This document shows, piece by piece, positions 1 through 8,964 of a stretch of DNA of 64,000 nucleotides (position 1 is the first letter of the stretch; each line of letters opens with the position of its first letter). The DNA is taken from the NCBI GenBank assembly GCA_014925825.1, contig JACGCK010000030.1:1-64000 (forward strand), read 5' to 3'. Under the pieces are notes generated by a model, which did not search any database, was not told the DNA's origin, and worked only from the letters and a program-made list of their open reading frames with translations. Origin of the DNA: Pholiota molesta (lineage: Eukaryota > Basidiomycota > Agaricomycetes > Agaricales > Strophariaceae). The position numbers and the translations under genes were made by a program.

Positions 1-101
1 TCGTTGCAGCTCGAGACTACATATAAAAGGGGTGATGGCACCCACAGCTCTGCCTATATCCAATCAAAAGAATCAATTGCGAAATCACCGCCGAACGTGA
101 G
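1..101. promoter_or_regulatory. Left flank with a TATA-like element
   Basis: The stretch holds a good TATA box (tataaaagg, about 22-30) but no coding sequence. The copia element is inserted about 70 bp downstream of this TATA box, so it may separate a core promoter from its transcript. The sequence resumes after the second target duplication at 8570. I cannot tell which gene this promoter served. Confidence 0.35.
97..101. repeat. Target-site duplication GTGAG, left copy (copia)
   Basis: GTGAG immediately precedes the TGTTG end of the left LTR. The same five bases follow the right LTR at 8565-8569. Five-base duplications are usual for Ty1/copia integrases, so this fixes both element boundaries. 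Confidence 0.93.
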
Positions 102-314
102 TGTTGATGATACGAGATGGTGGTGGTTGGAGGACAAGTAGTTATATTACTTGTACGCCCTCGCGAGCGCTTATATACCCTACGGTGGCTACCTACTGAG
201 TCAATATACTACATATGTTAAGTGATCGAAGTATTAACTAAGTATGGTAATTTATATAAGCGATCACGGTTTAACCTTAAGCTCGAGAAGGCTGAGTACC
301 AGCGCTTCCCAACA
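102..314 (-). repeat. Copia 3' LTR
   Basis: 213 bp, starting TGTTGATGA and ending CCCAACA on the plus strand. It matches 8352-8564 base for base as far as I can read. Because the element lies on the minus strand, this copy is the 3' LTR. Confidence 0.95.
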
Positions 315-323
315 CTCCCCCTT
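315..323 (-). other. Polypurine tract of the copia element
   Basis: Read on the minus strand this is AAGGGGGAG directly next to the 3' LTR, the expected position and composition for the plus-strand DNA primer. The pol stop codon (322-324) overlaps it. Confidence 0.75.
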
Positions 324-2995
324 ACTCAGGCTTCTCCAGAAGTCCAACTTCGTACGTAAGATCTTGATGGACGATCCGGGGTAGGCCTTTAGTAAAGAGA
401 TCCGCGAGGTTGTCCTCCGTCCTAATGTAGACCATATCTAGCGTACCGTTCTGTACGAGATCGCGTAGGAAATGCAATGAGATATCAATGTGCTTGGTTC
501 TTGAGTAGAACTCTGGGTGATGCGCGATCGAAACGGCCGCTTGGTTGTCGGTGAATATGGTCGACGTCTTCGGTACGTATAGTTCGAGTTCCTGGAATAG
601 CGAGCGGTACCAAAGTACCTGCTTAGCGCAGTGTGTGGCAGCCGTATATTCCGCTTCGGCTGTGGACAGCGCTACCGTATTCTGCTTCTTCGCGCTCCAG
701 GCTATGGCGCCGCCAGCGAGAACGAAGACGTATCCGCTAATCGATTTGCGGTCGGCGTCCGAAGCCCAGTCCGCGTCGCAATAAACGTTCAAGTCCTCCG
801 TGAATTCTTCGGCGCTTAATCCTCCATAAGTAAGCGCGTACTCCCGCGTCCCTTTAAGGTAGCGAAAGATTCGCTTGACTGCGGTCCAATGCACCGGTTT
901 GGGATCCTTCGTATACTGGGCGAGTTTCTGCGTAACGTATGCGATGTCTGGCCGTGTACCGTGCGCTAGGCACATCAGCGAACCAATGAGCGTAGCGTAG
1001 CTCGCCGACATTTCGTTCTCCCTGTCCTCGCCCGGAATTTCCATATCGAGCTTGACGTTCGGATCCATAGGCGTCGAAACCGGGTTGCAGTCTTGTAAAC
1101 CGAATTTCTTGAGGAGTTGGTCGATATAGGCGGTTTGGGATAAGGAAATAGTCTTCCTATCGAAGTCTTGAGTGACCTTCATGCCTAGGAGGTTTGACGG
1201 GCGTCCTAGGGATTTGACTTCGTATTTACGACCCAGCTCCTCCTCGAATAGCTTGTTCTGGGCGTTTGAGCTTGCGATAGAAATAATGTCGTCCACCCAG
1301 ACCAATATAATGTTGAACTCGCTGCTGTTGTAACGTTTATAGCAGCAGTAATCGCTCTTGAGTCTCGTAAAACCCAAAGCGCGCAGCGTCGCGTCGAAGT
1401 CCTTATTCCAAACGTTCCCTGCCTGCTTCAATCCGTATAGCGAACGTATAAGACGGCATACACGGCCACTACCGTCTTCGAACCCGGGCGGCTGTATCAT
1501 AAAAATGATCTCCTGTAAATATCCGTTCAGATAGGCGCCCTTGACGTCTAGCTGAATCAAGTCCCATCCAAATATAGCCGCCAGCGCAAGAAGCGCTCGT
1601 AAGGTTTCGAAGCGCATGACGGGCGCGAACGTTCCATCGTTGCTGTAGTCGACTCCGGGTTTCTGGGAAAAACCTTGAGCCACCAGGCGAGCCTTGAATT
1701 TCGCTACTCGCCCATTCGCGTCCCGTTTCTTGACGAATACCCACTTGCATCCTATAGGTTTTCGATCCTTCGGTAAGTCGACGAGTTCCCATGTTCCCAT
1801 TTGATGAAGTATCTCCAACTCTTCATCGACAGCTTTCTTCCACTCGTCTTTCTCGTATCCGGACAATGCCTCCTTGATATTCGAAGGTACGTCTTCCTCC
1901 TTGACTGAGAGCATCGTAAATTCACCGAATAACGAGTATTCGCCGCTTATACCAAATTGGGATTGGTCGACTTGTTTAGCGCGCGAAGATTCGGTTGGAC
2001 GAGATGGATCTTGAGATGACGTGCTCGGGGAACTCAATCTGGATGAAGGGGTTCGTGACTGGGGGTTGTGCGCCTTCGAGTAGTCGATCCGTGTACGTTC
2101 GCGTAGTTGCCGTCCTTCCGTAATAATCTCCGTATTTTCTTCGGCCTTTATTTCCTTGGGAACTTCCGCGGGCGCTTGAATATTCTCTGCTTGGGTTTGA
2201 GCGTTCGAACTCGTTCCTGGCTCCCCCTCGGACGGCAAACCCGGCAATACGGTCATAATCTCCATCCCTCGTGGCTCCTCGTTCTCGTTGAAGGCGAAAT
2301 TGCGTGACACTTTGACTGAGCGGCGCTTAGGGTCGTAATAGCGTACCGCTTTAGTCGCATCGTCGAAGCCTACAAACACCATCTTGTGTGACTTTGGGTG
2401 TAGCTTCGAACGATTCATCGACTCGTCGAGGATCCACACGTCGCACCCAAACTCCCTGAGGTGCGACACATCTGGCTTGCGTCCATTCCAAGCTTCGTAC
2501 GGCGTGCGGCCCTTTAGCGCCCGTGTTGGCGCTCGGTTTCGAAGATAATTAGCGTGCGAAACCGCTTCGTCCCATAAGAAGTCTGGTAAATTCTTGGCAA
2601 TTAGCATAGCGCGCGCTAATTCCAAGTGCGTACGGTTGAAGCGCTCGGCGACACCGTTCTGAGACTGCGAATAGGGTGCCGTCGACTGTATTTCGATGCC
2701 GCGCTCAGCCGCCCAAGACTTCGTTGCCGCATTGACTAACTCCTTGCCGTTATCGAAGCGCATCCATTTCGGGAACCTTCCAAACTTCCGCTCAATCAAC
2801 GCGCCGTGATCCTTAATCTTCTGCGTGGCCTCCGACTTGTCCTTCAGGAATTTGACCGCGCTATAGCGGACCGCGTCGTCCGTGAAGGAAAGATAGTACC
2901 TGAAGCCGCCAATCGACTTCACACCCGCCGGTCCCCACACATCTCCCATAAACCCTTCTCCCGCGATTTGCGATCGATGCTCGGCTTCTTTTGGG
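322..2995 (-). pseudogene. Copia pol, 3' portion: integrase core, reverse transcriptase, RNase H
   Basis: This is the downstream part of the single gag-pol frame, cut off from its start by the hAT insertion. It opens within the integrase core (catalytic aspartates in FTDDA and RFDNGKE, glutamate in NGVAERFN). The reverse transcriptase follows, with KWVFVKK, LDVKGAYLNG, SLYGLKQ and an active site WVDD instead of the more usual YVDD. RNase H follows (DADWASD, STAEAEY). The frame is open to a TAA next to the polypurine tract. No other stop or frameshift was seen. The first residues of the naive open reading frame, up to 3108, are hAT terminal sequence and do not belong to pol. Confidence 0.9.
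2988..2995. repeat. Target-site duplication CTTTTGGG, left copy (hAT)
   Basis: CTTTTGGG directly precedes the hAT end TAGTGATTT. The same eight bases follow the other end at 6772-6779. An 8 bp duplication is diagnostic for the hAT superfamily. Confidence 0.93.
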
Positions 2996-3150
2996 TAGTG
3001 ATTTGCCGGCTCGGGCTCGAGGCCCGAAGCCCGCCCAAGCCGAGCCCATATGGGCCGTGCCGAGCCCGGCCCACTGCTGGGCCTCTGTGGGCTTTGGGCT
3101 CGGCTCAAGCATGTTGAAAGCCCGAGCCGCAGGCCTAAGCCCGGGCTTTT
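2996..3150 (+). repeat. hAT left end: terminal inverted repeat plus subterminal repeats
   Basis: The outer 22 bases are the terminal inverted repeat. They are followed by about 130 bp of degenerate GCCCGAGC / GCCCAAGC / GGGCTCGG units in both orientations, ending with the palindrome-like AAGCCCGGGCTT. Such arrays are typical transposase-binding regions of hAT elements; binding here is inferred. Confidence 0.8.
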
Positions 3151-3202
3151 GTGTATTTAAACTCCGCCTAAATACTGTACAGTTTTTAATTTTTTTGGTA
3201 CT

Positions 3203-6200
3203 ATGGTGGATTTGCTGGTAGGCAAGTCAACTTGCACGATGTCAACCCGCGAAAAGCGCACGGTAAAAGCATCATCGAGGCTTATCAGCGCCGACAACGC
3301 CGGTGAGATGTTGCTCACATCTCACCAGGCTGCCCATGACCGCGCTACCGCCGCTACCGCCGCTATCCCCGCGGACGCCGGTTCTTCTTCGAATACTTCT
3401 CAGGCTGTCACAGCGGCGTCAAGGCCTACAACGAACCCTTTACCCAGTGCCGCTTCCACACCACCCCCATGCACTCCCACTGGCTTGAATGCCTCCCTTT
3501 CTGTACCCTCCACCTCTGCAGCTTCCAATGAAGTGGAACTGGACGACGAACCTGCGCCAATCGCAAGGAAGCGAAGTCGGGCGTCTATTGTTATAGGTTC
3601 CGAAGATGACGACGACGATAACCGAACACGCGGTGAGTTGATGTTCGATTCTCAGTTAATAACTACTAAACTAATAATTTACTTTCACTAGCTACTTCAT
3701 CCAAGCGCAATCGTCCTGCCGTGACCATAGAGGTCGAAAGTGAAGGCGAGGAAATACCAGCAGCGCAAGTTAAGAAAACGGCCGATATCGACGCTTTTTT
3801 CGATGCGCCTACGATGGTTCAGGGACATTCGACACCCATGCGCTCATGCCGTTTGTGCTCGTAAGTCTCTCATTGATGTTTGACAGATATCTCACTGATG
3901 CTACCCCAATGCGACAGCAAAAAAGGGCCGCTCAAGTTGATTGTACCCGACGTTACGACTTGCCGCCGTCATATCGAATCTCAACACGAGGTAAGTTCTT
4001 TCCCCTTCTTAATTCATATATCTTTTTCAAATTCTTATTGATTTACGCAGGCAAGATACACGCGATGGTGCGAGAAGAACAAATTCGAGTCAAAGCTTCC
4101 GAAGGTCGTCAAGGAACGTGCATCGAAAGCCAAGGAAGCTGCGGCCTTGACCCAGGCGCGACTCGATCCACACCTCAAGGAGCGTGTACCCGAGCCGAAG
4201 AAGGTTGTTTATTCCGACGCGCTGTTCCGCGATGCTGCGATTGAGTGGCTTATAGCCACTGATCAAGTAAGTGTTCTTTTCTCATAGTTATCGCCGTTTT
4301 CTCACCCATATACAGCCTATCCAAGCTGTCAAGCATCCGAAATTCAAAGAGATGATCGACATTGCGGCTACAGCGACAAAAGGCGTCAATATTCCCTCCC
4401 CAAAAGCAGCTCGCCAACATATCATTGATACATTCCATGCTCGTATGCGTGATCTTCGCGATCGGCTTGCGGTACGTTGTTTTTTTGCTCGTTCTTTCTT
4501 TTATTCTGATCTATTTTTATTAGAGTGATAAGACGGGCCTTATCAGTCTTACCACAGATGCATGGCAGGCTAGCAACGTCGACGCCTATCTAGCTGTTAC
4601 TGGACACTGGATCGAGCAGATGCCGAATGGCGAGTGGGTCGAACAGAGCGCGCTCTTGGGATTCACGCAAATGAATTCCGCGCATGATGGAGCCCGCCTC
4701 GCCCATGCCCTTTACAAGATAATAAAGCGGCTAGACTTTGGTGCGAAGGTAAGTAGTTTTCGACCCGTTCATATTTTTATCTCTGATCTTCGTTAGCTTG
4801 GGTGGATCACCTGCGACAATGCCGCGAACAACATTTCCATGCTCCGTGCATTGGCGCTCAGAATCAATGCCTCGAAGATGCGCCGTGACTGCAAGAAGGA
4901 ATGGGATTGGAAGTCATCGCATATTCGGTATGTGTTTCATTACAGCGGTTGATTACTTGCTTACGACTATCTATTTTCAGGTGCCTTGCGCACATCATCA
5001 ACCTTGCGACGCAAGCCATCCTCTCCACGTACAGCACCACCAAGCACTTCGATCCCGAAAAACCAGACGAGCATGAGCCGAACCTCGAGGCGTTTGTTCG
5101 GGATGAAGTAGGATTGGTGCGAGCGATAACTGTCAAGGTATAGTTTATTTTTACGTCTATATTTCCGCTTGTGCATCTGAGTTGAAATTCTTTAGGCTCG
5201 CTCTTCGGCGAAACGAAAAGAGATCCTTGCGATGCTCCAGAGACGGGTCGGTATTATAAAGACCTTGGTCCTTCTCCTCGACATGAAGGTTCGTTGGTCA
5301 TCCACCCATGTCATGCTCAAGCGTGCGGTCAGATTAAAACAAGTACGTTAGCAATAAATGTTGTGCGCTATGATTTTCTTATCTATCTATAGTTCCTCGA
5401 TGATTTTATCTATGAACTTTCAAGAGAAGAACCCGATATACGGAAAAAGCGAAAGATCGACGCGCTTGTGCTCAACGATGATGAGTGGGAACGTGTTACC
5501 ATGCTTATCAAGCTATTAGAGGTATGTTTTATTTATATTTCGTATTGAATGATGTTCTAATTGTTGTATAGGTTGCGGATAGCGCCCAGCAAGCCTTTTC
5601 TTACGATAATACGCCGACCCTTTACTCCGCGATTCCGGCGCTCGAAGTGCTTCATAAGGCATGGTCTCGCTATGCCGATAAGCCCGAATATTCAATGTTC
5701 GCCGACGCGCTGGCTGCGGGAACAGCAAAAATCAATACCTACTATGAGAAGACGGCAACATCTCATGCATATACCTTCGCTATGTGTACGTCTCGCTCCT
5801 TATTTACTAATATAGTTTATTGATATGTCATTTATAGTACTCAACCCAAACATGAAGATGGAATACTTCGAGAAGCATTGGCCACTGGAATTGCAGTGTG
5901 AAGTTCTAGCATCCGCTGAGGAGCTTGTATGTTTATAGTTGTCTTTTTCTTGGCTTTACTCACTCCGTACTAGTTCAAGCAGCGACATATTGAGCTCTTC
6001 GGTGATGCTGCGCCTCCGAAGAAAACACAAAAGGGCAATTCGAAGCTTGCGAAGTTGATGGCCGACCTTTCCAGTGATGAAGAGGATATCGCCGCCACAC
6101 CCACGCCAGCCGAGTCATCACCATGGCTCTCTGAGTTTCGACTGTACCTCAACAGTGTGGATGAGTTATCAGACACTACGACGCTGGTTCAGTGGTGGGG

Positions 6201-6594
6201 GGCACGTCACTTTTTTATTATACTTAAATGATGATTAATCTTATACTGCTCCTAGATTAATGCCTCGCGTTTTCCAGTTTGGGCTTCGCTAGCGCGCGAT
6301 TATCTTGCTATTATGGCATCATCCGTGTCTAGCGAACGCGCCTTTTCAGCGGCTGGAATTACCATTTCAAAGCGTAGGAATCGTCTCAAAGCTGACGTTG
6401 TTGAAGCTTTACAGTTTCTCAAATGTCATATCCGTAAAGAGTTAGTCTTCGCTCCGCCAGCACCATCTTCAATACTAGAAGATGAGTTGGAAGAGGTTGA
6501 TGATGACGACGATCCAGATTGGTATGACGAAAAGGAACCGCCGGCTTGGGATAGTCTTATTATTAATATAGATGCTTCAGATAACGAAAACTAG
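3203..6594 (+). CDS. hAT family transposase (BED zinc finger, RNase H-like core, C-terminal dimerisation domain)
   Basis: Fourteen exons can be read: 3203-3632, 3692-3860, 3918-3990, 4051-4266, 4316-4471, 4524-4748, 4797-4927, 4981-5137, 5196-5342, 5393-5521, 5572-5785, 5838-5926, 5974-6201 and 6256-6594. All phases agree and give 900 codons plus stop. The N-terminal 190 residues are low-complexity with an acidic stretch. A BED-type zinc finger follows (CRLC, then HIESQH). The catalytic core has aspartates in TTDAW and TCDNAANN. The C-terminus has the hAT dimerisation motif around SSERAFS and RRNRLK, then an acidic tail. The last intron uses a GC donor (6202-6255), chosen because it joins QWWG to INASRFP as in the family. 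An alternative start ATG lies at 3239. Confidence 0.88.
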
Positions 6595-6630
6595 TCAGTA
6601 TATAGCGCTTATGTAGATTTTAACTATAAA

Positions 6631-6771
6631 GCCCGGGCTTAAGCCCAAGCCTGCCCAAGCCCTGCCCAAGCCCACACGTCGGGCTGGGCCTTATGTTTGT
6701 CAAAGCCCAAGCTCCTGTAAGCCTGGCCCAAGCCCGGGCTTTTAGGCCCAGCCCGAGCCCGGAAATCACTA
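6631..6771 (-). repeat. hAT right end: subterminal repeats plus terminal inverted repeat
   Basis: The array mirrors the left end: degenerate GCCCAAGCC and GCCCGAGCC units begin with AAGCCCGGGCTTAAGCCC and end in the inverted repeat ...AAATCACTA. It is slightly shorter than the left array. Confidence 0.8.
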
Positions 6772-6779
6772 CTTTTGGG
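6772..6779. repeat. Target-site duplication CTTTTGGG, right copy (hAT)
   Basis: Perfect match to 2988-2995. It marks the right edge of the hAT insertion. Confidence 0.93.
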
Positions 6780-8257
6780 AATGGCCTATGAGCTTGTTTT
6801 GCCTGGATACAAGCTTCGCAGGTCGGTGACGGAATCGAAGTCTGATCGATCGACAATCCTTCGACGAGGTTCTCTCGATTAAGTTGCTGAAGTGATGTCA
6901 TCGAGATGTGCCCGAACCTTCGATGCCATTGATCCCAGCTGAGCTTCTGCGGGGAAACAAGGTTAGACTTCTCGGTCTCCTGTAGCTGCGCGCGTGCCAA
7001 TAATAGATATAGACGGTTCGTCTTGATGCCCTTCCCAATCAACCTATTTTTGGCATCCCAAAGCATACATCCTCCATTGACGAACTTAACGTGCCCGCCG
7101 GCGTCATCAATCCGGCTCATCGACAATAAACAATTGGGCGCTTCTGGCACATGCAAGACGTCGCGCAGCTGATGACGTAAGGTCTTCCCATCCACGGCGA
7201 AATTAACTATAATCGTCCCTCGCCCCTTCGCAACTGCTGGACTCCCTAGACCCTGCACCGTCGAGTTTTGAAGTGACGTATATTCGACGAATGCTTCACG
7301 TGCCGTGCAGATGTGTGATGTCGTTCCGGAGTCTAGGAGCCAGTCGTACTTCGAGAATTCGCGGGAATTTTCGATGGGCGCTACCGCCATGTATGACGCG
7401 TCGTTAAGGTTTGATGTGATCGAATCTTGAGCCTGATTAGTGCATCCTGCCCGATTTGGCCCTTTACGACCCTTCGGTCCCTGGCCCTCGCGTCCTCCCC
7501 CTTTCGCCCAGCAGTCCTTCGTGATGTGACCCTTCTTGTGGCAGTTGTAGCACTCCTTCTCGGCGTTCTCCGACTTACGACCATTTTTATTGCTCCCTCG
7601 GGCTTGAAGTGACGTTGCGGCGTTCTGATTACCGGATTTGGCTTTCCGGCGCCTATCCTCCTCCAAGAGGACACCAATGAGCTCCTTTGACGATAGTTCG
7701 GGCTTATTGCCGCTTGACCCGAGGTACGAGGTCGTATACGTATCCCATGATTCCGGAAGCGACGTGATTAATATCATCACGAAATCCTCATCAGGGACTT
7801 TACTGCCCATCACGTGTAACTGCTCCTGCAATTCGCGCAGCTTCGAAATATGCTCTACCATATCGAATCCATCCTCCGCGACTGCCCTATACAGTGCGCG
7901 CCGAGTGGCCAACACTCCCAGCCGGCCCTTGGATTCCTTGATTGTGGTAAGCTGTTCCCACATCTCGCGTGCCGTCCCTGTGCCGCTGATGTGGACCATC
8001 TCGGTGTCCCCGATTGCTAGCTCGATTCGGCATCTCGCTTTCACATCCAGTTCGCGCCATCTCTTCTGGGCGGCAATCTCCTCCGGTGTTGGTTTCGAGG
8101 GGTCGGCTGATCCTGGTTCCTTCGCTCCCTCCGCGATATGGTCTACCAGTCCAAGGTCGGTCAATACCGCAAGCATACGACGCTTCCACGGCATCCAATT
8201 GTCGGCCTTCAGCATGGGCATGCGGTATGAACCGCTCGTGTACTCCTCGCTAGACAT
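6772..8257 (-). pseudogene. Copia gag-pol, 5' portion: gag, zinc knuckle, protease, integrase zinc finger
   Basis: The frame starts at an ATG (8257) about 100 bp inside the 5' LTR. It encodes a copia-type gag domain, then a CCHC nucleic-acid knuckle (CYNCHKKGHITKDC), an aspartic protease active site (LLDSGTTSH) and the GAG-pre-integrase HHCC finger (WHRRFGHIS, CEACIQAKQ). The native frame ends at the hAT junction; the next 50 or so codons are translated transposon end. The distance to the downstream portion, less the hAT element and one duplication, keeps the same frame. The hAT insertion is therefore the only disruption I can see. Confidence 0.9.
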
Positions 8258-8338
8258 ATTGCTGATTGATGCGCGCGCTTAATTAACTTTGATGTGAGAT
8301 GCGACGGTTTCGTGACTTCGACTTTAGTGCGCGGGCTC

Positions 8339-8351
8339 GGGGCCCATAACC
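8339..8351 (-). other. Primer-binding site of half-tRNA initiator-Met type
   Basis: On the minus strand the bases after the 5' LTR read GGTTATGGGCCCC. They are complementary to a tRNA anticodon arm containing CAT, not to a tRNA 3' end. Drosophila copia and yeast Ty5 use the same internal initiator-tRNA site, so this element probably does too. The assignment is from similarity only. Confidence 0.7.
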
Positions 8352-8564
8352 TGTTGATGATACGAGATGGTGGTGGTTGGAGGACAAGTAGTTATATTAC
8401 TTGTACGCCCTCGCGAGCGCTTATATACCCTACGGTGGCTACCTACTGAGTCAATATACTACATATGTTAAGTGATCGAAGTATTAACTAAGTATGGTAA
8501 TTTATATAAGCGATCACGGTTTAACCTTAAGCTCGAGAAGGCTGAGTACCAGCGCTTCCCAACA
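8352..8564 (-). repeat. Copia 5' LTR
   Basis: 213 bp copy matching 102-314. It carries the element promoter, oriented away from CHK1, and lies 400 bp upstream of the CHK1 start codon. Confidence 0.95.
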
Positions 8565-8569
8565 GTGAG
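8565..8569. repeat. Target-site duplication GTGAG, right copy (copia)
   Basis: Perfect match to 97-101 at the other side of the element. Confidence 0.93.
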
Positions 8570-8964
8570 CTATGTATAAGCCATGTACCATCATACTTGG
8601 CGACAGCTTTTTCTTATCGTGTGCATTTTCTTACCTTACGGCGAGCAACGCATAAGATATATACAGCTCCGCAGCTGCATCATCCCCCAGATATTAAGGA
8701 ACTACAGCTTCAAATCTGTATAATGTGGCGTCCGTCTGCATAGGTGTATGATAAGTTGAGGTGGGGGATGTTAAAGACCTTGCGATTGCTGGACATGTTT
8801 TCAGAACGTGACGGTTAACGTTAATTAGTCACCTGACTGTGACGCGTCGCGTCGGAACCGACGTGGTTCACAAATTTATGTTTCGCTCTCGTTCTCTTCG
8901 ACATCCTGCTGCTCCTACTCTAGCTTTCATTTCACTCTGGCCATAGGCCCAAATACCTACTATA
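8570..8964 (+). promoter_or_regulatory. CHK1 upstream region with an MCB-like site
   Basis: The 395 bp between the LTR and CHK1 hold no gene. An ACGCGT hexamer lies at 8842-8847, about 120 bp before the start codon. This is the MluI cell-cycle box bound by MBF in fungi. Control of CHK1 by MBF is an inference from that one site. Confidence 0.4.

Larger units (their letters stand above)
2996..6771 (+). mobile_element. hAT DNA transposon (3,776 bp), nested in copia integrase
   Basis: The ends form an imperfect inverted repeat of about 22 bp beginning TAGTGATTT (two mismatches), with the 8 bp duplication CTTTTGGG outside. Inside are GC-rich subterminal repeat arrays and one large multi-exon transposase gene on the plus strand. 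Ends, duplication and coding sequence are all intact by eye, so it is a candidate autonomous element. It inserted after the copia element, and the perfect duplication points to recent activity. Confidence 0.93.
102..8564 (-). mobile_element. Ty1/copia LTR retrotransposon interrupted by a hAT element
   Basis: The element has two 213 bp LTRs that begin TG and end CA and appear identical over their full length, flanked by a 5 bp target duplication. Internally it shows, on the minus strand, gag, a CCHC zinc knuckle, protease, integrase, reverse transcriptase and RNase H in that order, which is the copia order. A primer-binding site abuts the right (5') LTR and a polypurine tract abuts the left (3') LTR. 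The body is split by a hAT transposon at 2996-6771. Without that insert and one duplication copy, 4,679 bp remain. LTR identity indicates a recent insertion. Confidence 0.95.

Noticed and set aside
3000..3108. Extension of the copia frame into the hAT left end
   Set aside because: The residues before EAEHRSQ derive from hAT terminal repeats, not from pol.
7638..8282. 214-codon plus-strand frame
   Set aside because: It lies antisense over copia gag, which has clear domains on the minus strand.
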